From an uncultured Geobacteraceae bacterium (GTDB lineage: Bacteria > Desulfobacterota > Desulfuromonadia > Geobacterales > Pseudopelobacteraceae): DNA of 34,956 bases. Positions 31,276 to 34,956 of the stretch are shown here, piece after piece; position 1 is the first letter of the stretch, and each line of letters starts with the position of its first letter. The stretch is from assembly GCA_903930585.1 (NCBI GenBank), contig CAIYZD010000315.1:1-34956 (forward strand), written 5' to 3'. Both the position numbers and the translations under genes were made by a program. The notes below the pieces were generated by a model. That model saw nothing but the letters and a program-made list of their open reading frames with translations, made no database searches and had not been told where the DNA came from.

Positions 31276-33864
31276 TTATAGTTGTGTATTCAGATACTCA
31301 AAATCGTCGGAACCGAAAGTCTGCTCGTTCCGTGCGATGATCGTGTTCTGGCCATAGGTCGGTATATCCACGAACCGGGCGCTGAAACCGGAAACCCTGA
31401 CGATCAGGTCCTGATGCTTCTCGGGCTCTCTTTGAGCAGCCAGCATCTCCGCGGTACTCACGCAGTTGAATTGCACGTGCGAGATGTGGAGCGCTTCCCA
31501 CGAATCCATATAGGATTTCCAAATATCAAAACCATGGACACTTCTCATGATCGGTACGGAAAGCCGCTGGTTCAAAAGATTGGATTTCTGGTTCTTCTGA
31601 ACTTTGGAAACCGATTTCAGAACTGCTGTCGGCCCTTTCTTGTCAGTTCCCATGTAGGGGGAGATTCCGCCGTCGTCCGCCGCTTCGCCGCCAAAGCGTC
31701 CATCCGGAGTAGGGCCTGTCCGTGAACCGACCTCCATGTAGAGGCCAACGGCCTGGCAGACCGGAAGCACGGGACCGCCGGAGAAGTTTGTAATCTTGGC
31801 CATTTCGGCGCCGATAAGATTTTCATAAAAATCAACGACGACCGGGTCGGCATATGGATCGTCATTACCCCACTTGGGTGCATTCAAAAAGTCTTTCCGC
31901 ATGGCTTCAAAGCCTTCCCAGTTTGCCTGGAGGGCATCGCACAGCTGTTGCATGGTGTACTTTTGTTCTTCATAGATCAGCTTTTTGATGGCCACGAGAG
32001 AGTTGGCCGCTACAATGGTGGTGATAGGGTTATGCCACCCGTTTGGCTGCTCGGAAAGTTCCACCGAATCTATGCCCAGCTCCATGCAGCCGTCGTCGAT
32101 ACTGGAGACAAAGGGCATTTGCATAACCTGCGCCTCAAAATGCCGCATGACATCTTTTGCGCGTATAACAAGGCTGAGGACATAGGCGTACTGTTTTCTG
32201 AAGGCCTCCACCAGTTCTTCGAAGGTCTTGAAGTCCGTGGCTTTGCCGGTCTTGGGCCCCAATTGCATGTTAGCGTAGGACCAGTCGTACCCGTCATTGA
32301 GCGTGATCTCCAGCAGCTTTGCCGGGAAAATTGCCCCGCCCCCCTCGGACCGGGTTTTCTGTGTTTTTCTTCTACCGCAGACACCCGGCGACATGCACAA
32401 GACGTTGGCCCAGCGGTGCGCTTCGTCGTCGGTGACGCCGTTCTGGTTCAGACTGAACTTGCTGTAATATTTCAACTGATCGACTCCGATCCTGTTGTGC
32501 ATGATGGATGGATAGCCGAGTCCGTCACGGATGCACTCGAACACCAACCGCTTGGTCGAGGCGCGGCCAACCGGATCCCATCTGAAGACGAGAGACGGCT
32601 CGGTGGTACGGATATTGCGCGTCGCTTCAAGGATGGCATCGGTCATGTCGCTGCAGGCGTCGACGTAGCCCGGCTTGGTGCCACCCAGAGTCAAGATGAA
32701 CAGGTCGTTGGAGCCGGGAAAAATTTCCCGATAGGCACGGGATTTACCGGCGCCATGCTCGGAAATCTTCAGTCGTTCGCACTCGACCAACTCCACAACA
32801 TCCTTATGCGTCATTGGTTGGAAGGATTTATCGGTTACACTCATATTGTAATACGGCTCCAGCAGTTCGTCCTCTTTCTGGGCAAAGCCACTGGCATAGC
32901 GGTCGATCGCGTGACAGATCAGAAACGTGAACCATTTTGCCTGGAAGGCATCCTTGAGCCCTTTGCACGGCTCTGCGGGAACGCGGTGGCAGATTTCCGA
33001 TATCGCCAGCAGTTCTTCCTTGCGTGCGGGGTTTGACTCGAAGGTTTCCGCCACGATTTTGGCCAGTCGTGCATGCCGCCGTGCCCAGTTGATGACCGCT
33101 TCATCCGAAATAATCATCGCTTTCCAGAGGTCGATTTTGGGGATCTGGGAGAGCTGCCTGGTTGCGTTCCAAGGGGTCTTTTCCATCTCGGCCTGGGCAA
33201 GAGCGATCTTTTCCTTAGCCATGTCAATGCGCTTCAGGAGTCCGTCTTCCAGTACGGTCTCATAGGGGGGAACAATGCTGTTGTACCCCGATGCGAACAT
33301 GGGGCCTTCCATGGTACTCACCTGATACATTCTGGTGAGGTCGTCCTGTGCAAAGTAGGGTTCACATTTTGACTGGATACTGAAGGGTTTCCAATAGTTG
33401 AGGATTTCCTGGGCTTCCTCTCTGGGTTGCGGACTATAGTCGGTCATCAGGTAGTCCTGTACCGCCATATACGCGAGTTCCGGATACAGCGGGAACATCT
33501 CCGGATCTTCCGCATGGTAGCCGATGATCAATTCATCATCCTGCAGCACCAGGGTGCAATTGTCGAGAATATGTGCCAGACCCAACGCCCGGCGGATGAC
33601 TTCGGGTTTTCCGATGCTGGCCTTGTGAGCTTCGGTGAGCAGACGCATCCTTTCGATGCCGGCCCGAACCTCTTTGTCGATGAATTCACCGGCGGACGCA
33701 TGTTTCCACCGGCACCGTGCCTTAAGCCGCTTGGTCCTCTCCGTAGTCGGTCTGCAGAGATCTTCATGCAGCATATCGTCGGAAATATTCATCTCTTCCT
33801 TATTTTCCAGAGGAAAATTAATTACTTTACCTCTATACGTAATTGAACCTGCTACTGTAGCCAT
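31276..33864 (-). CDS. bssA: Benzylsuccinate synthase alpha subunit (glycyl radical enzyme)
   Basis: BssA adds the methyl carbon of toluene to fumarate, giving (R)-benzylsuccinate, the first step of anaerobic toluene breakdown. It works in the cytoplasm and dies in oxygen once activated. The 862-residue protein has glycyl radical residue G826 (RVSGFSARF near the C terminus), thiyl cysteine C490 (VLCMSPGVCGRRK) and R505, matching G829, C493 and R508 of the Thauera aromatica enzyme as I recall it, each with the same offset of three. Pocket residues Y194, I381, F382, L388, L489, W610, I614, I617, Q704, V706 and L708 also correspond. These favour toluene over the alkane or naphthalene relatives. 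AGGAGG precedes the ATG; bssC is 21 bp upstream. Confidence 0.97.
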   Translation of the reverse strand: MATVAGSITYRGKVINFPLENKEEMNISDDMLHEDLCRPTTERTKRLKARCRWKHASAGEFIDKEVRAGIERMRLLTEAHKASIGKPEVIRRALGLAHILDNCTLVLQDDELIIGYHAEDPEMFPLYPELAYMAVQDYLMTDYSPQPREEAQEILNYWKPFSIQSKCEPYFAQDDLTRMYQVSTMEGPMFASGYNSIVPPYETVLEDGLLKRIDMAKEKIALAQAEMEKTPWNATRQLSQIPKIDLWKAMIISDEAVINWARRHARLAKIVAETFESNPARKEELLAISEICHRVPAEPCKGLKDAFQAKWFTFLICHAIDRYASGFAQKEDELLEPYYNMSVTDKSFQPMTHKDVVELVECERLKISEHGAGKSRAYREIFPGSNDLFILTLGGTKPGYVDACSDMTDAILEATRNIRTTEPSLVFRWDPVGRASTKRLVFECIRDGLGYPSIMHNRIGVDQLKYYSKFSLNQNGVTDDEAHRWANVLCMSPGVCGRRKTQKTRSEGGGAIFPAKLLEITLNDGYDWSYANMQLGPKTGKATDFKTFEELVEAFRKQYAYVLSLVIRAKDVMRHFEAQVMQMPFVSSIDDGCMELGIDSVELSEQPNGWHNPITTIVAANSLVAIKKLIYEEQKYTMQQLCDALQANWEGFEAMRKDFLNAPKWGNDDPYADPVVVDFYENLIGAEMAKITNFSGGPVLPVCQAVGLYMEVGSRTGPTPDGRFGGEAADDGGISPYMGTDKKGPTAVLKSVSKVQKNQKSNLLNQRLSVPIMRSVHGFDIWKSYMDSWEALHISHVQFNCVSTAEMLAAQREPEKHQDLIVRVSGFSARFVDIPTYGQNTIIARNEQTFGSDDFEYLNTQL

Positions 33865-33885
33865 AACCTGCCTCCTATAAAGCTT

Positions 33886-34062
33886 TTATTTTGACTTGTT
33901 GTACGTCGGGCATGAGAGAGAAATGTCTGTCGTAGGCTTTGACAGCCAATACTTTCCCTTAGTGTCTTCTTTCTCCGTAACACAATCGCCTTTTCCGGGT
34001 TCATAATCGCCAGCGCTTTCCGAAACTGAAAAATAGTATGTGCAGTCCTTACATGTAGTCAT
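33886..34062 (-). CDS. bssC: Benzylsuccinate synthase gamma subunit
   Basis: BssC is the small [4Fe-4S] subunit bound to the outside of BssA, thought to help stability. From the ATG at 34062 the product has 58 residues starting MTTCKDC, with cysteines at 4, 7, 27 and 51, the same four-cysteine plan as BssB. AAAGGAGG lies seven bases upstream. An in-frame ATG at 34095 would add 11 residues ahead of this site and is rejected. It is the first gene of the visible operon, with bssA 21 bp downstream. In denitrifying toluene degraders the activase gene bssD comes directly before bssC; here it does not. Confidence 0.93.
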   Translation of the reverse strand: MTTCKDCTYYFSVSESAGDYEPGKGDCVTEKEDTKGKYWLSKPTTDISLSCPTYNKSK

Positions 34063-34956
34063 TGTGTGGCCTCCTTTAATTGATGTGTATGACAACTAAT
34101 CAGTACGTACGGTACAATTGCTTTCCTTCGGCTCAGCGGTTATCACCCCTTTCGTTTATCTGTATGGTCAACCCATGCAGATCTTTTTTGCACTAGATAT
34201 GCCAAACAATGTTTTTATATTGCAAAACTATTTGTTACGTAGTTATCGGGACGGATACTAATTATTATAAATTGTATTAAAAACAGTATGTTATGCTGCT
34301 GGTGCAGGTTGGTTTATGCAAAATTATGTTTCTTTACTGTGTGTTTATGGTTTTTGTGCCAGACGGCTGTTGCCCGGATTAAATGGCCTGTTCAAGTAGG
34401 TATATATCTTATTTTATTAAGCTTTATGGTGGGTGTGCACGTAAGGGAATAGACGCGCGTGAATAATGAAAACAAATGGTGGTTGACAAACAACCAATAG
34501 TTTACACTTTTTTTAAATAGGCCGTTCAGACCCCGTTTTTTTGCAAAAATTTGGAAACTTTTTGTCCGGATCGGATAAATTCAAAGAGGAAGGACACTGT
34601 TGAAATATAAACTGAGTGGTTTGGAACCTCGTGATAAAAAAACTAGTTGACAATTAATATGCCGTTATTTAAGTGTGTTACGCATAATTGTGCCATATTT
34701 TAGTTGTGTTTCTGTGGAGGCATTCGCACTAAGCAAATTTATTTGCAATTTATGCCATTATGCCCGATAATGTAAAACGAAGTTATGAAACGTCTCTGCG
34801 TAGGTAAAGTAAGCCACGCCAATAAAAGTTTTATATTATTTTGGAAATTTAGTATAAGGGGCTCGGAACTTACCAATTACCGTTTTACGCCAGTTAAATT
34901 CCGAGTCCTCAAAGGATTTATTATTGTGAAAAAGAGCACGTCACACGTAACACAGA
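34063..34956. other. AT-rich region upstream of bssC
   Basis: About 890 bp with no convincing long gene on either strand and clearly lower GC than the flanking genes. It holds several dyads: GTACGTAC (34103-34110), TGGTTG/CAACCA around a five-base centre (34480-34496), the perfect TTTTTGCAAAAA (34538-34549), GCAAAT-TT-ATTTGC (34733-34746), and a 10-bp stem with a 30-base loop (34859-34908). A TATAAT on the minus strand (34269-34264) has no good -35 partner, and no site fits sigma-54 spacing. The region probably holds the bss control elements and long leader; the exact promoter could not be set. Confidence 0.6.
34926..34956 (+). CDS. Possible start of a plus-strand gene, cut by the window edge
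   Basis: A GTG at 34926 has AAAGGA nine bases upstream and stays open for ten codons (MKKSTSHVTQ if GTG is read as Met) to the window end. A basic start of this kind could begin an exported protein. The stretch is too short to name anything, and chance is a fair explanation. Confidence 0.22.
   Translation, partial: MKKSTSHVTQ

Noticed and set aside
31948-33036. Plus-strand open frame of 362 codons opposite bssA
   Set aside because: It mirrors the highly conserved BssA coding sequence and has no features of its own.
34063-34095. Upstream in-frame start for bssC
   Set aside because: It would place the AAAGGAGG ribosome binding site inside the coding sequence; the ATG at 34062 fits the family length.
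34684-34698. Sigma-54-like site on the minus strand (TGGCAC then GC)
   Set aside because: The GG and GC pairs are one base too close for the invariant spacing, so it should not be functional as written.

Overview
The window looks like chromosome from a Geobacter-type member of the Desulfuromonadota. This is inferred from gene content: a dcw cluster with a PASTA-tailed FtsI, a DHH-CBS-poly(A)-polymerase fusion next to glycogen phosphorylase, and a toluene-activating glycyl radical enzyme of strict anaerobes. No rRNA, tRNA, CRISPR array, transposase or integrase was seen. The species cannot be fixed from the sequence alone.

Positions 1-15336 (minus strand) hold a division and cell-wall (dcw) operon, read from right to left: mraZ, rsmH, ftsL, ftsI, murE, murF, mraY, an ORF6N-domain gene, murD, ftsW, murG, murC, murB and the first 252 codons of ddl, which runs off the left edge. 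Together these genes make the UDP-MurNAc-pentapeptide and lipid II precursors and part of the septal synthase. The promoter (TTGACA, 17 bp, TATAAA) and three 10-bp-phased GTGGAA boxes, the probable MraZ operator, lie just upstream of mraZ. The one foreign-looking gene is a phage-type ORF6N protein between mraY and murD. It carries a family of four long palindromes with a shared core, three upstream of it and one inside its own coding sequence.

Positions 15465-23879 (plus strand) hold ordinary metabolic genes: a class I/II aminotransferase, glycogen phosphorylase, the DHH/CBS/tRNA nucleotidyltransferase-like fusion, a small secreted glycine-rich protein, ppnP and gluQ.

Positions 34062-23982 (minus strand) hold the catabolic segment: bssC, bssA and bssB (benzylsuccinate synthase gamma, alpha and beta), followed without a visible terminator by a DUF1302 outer-membrane-type protein, a DUF1329 protein, a YCF48-like beta-propeller with an embedded CSGCH haem motif, and an RND/MMPL transporter. 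The segment ends at a good intrinsic terminator near 23890-23918. BssA keeps its glycyl radical residue (G826), thiyl cysteine (C490), fumarate-binding arginine (R505) and every toluene-pocket residue I can recall from the Thauera structure. It is therefore a true benzylsuccinate synthase rather than an alkyl- or naphthylmethyl-succinate relative. The activase gene bssD is not in the window. Upstream of bssC lie about 890 bp of AT-rich DNA with several dyad symmetries and no convincing gene.

The two best candidates for something undescribed are (a) the ORF6N gene with its palindrome family, including a perfect 29-bp palindrome read as protein, and (b) the apparent joining of bssCAB to an envelope-transport module, with strong hairpins between several of its cistrons.
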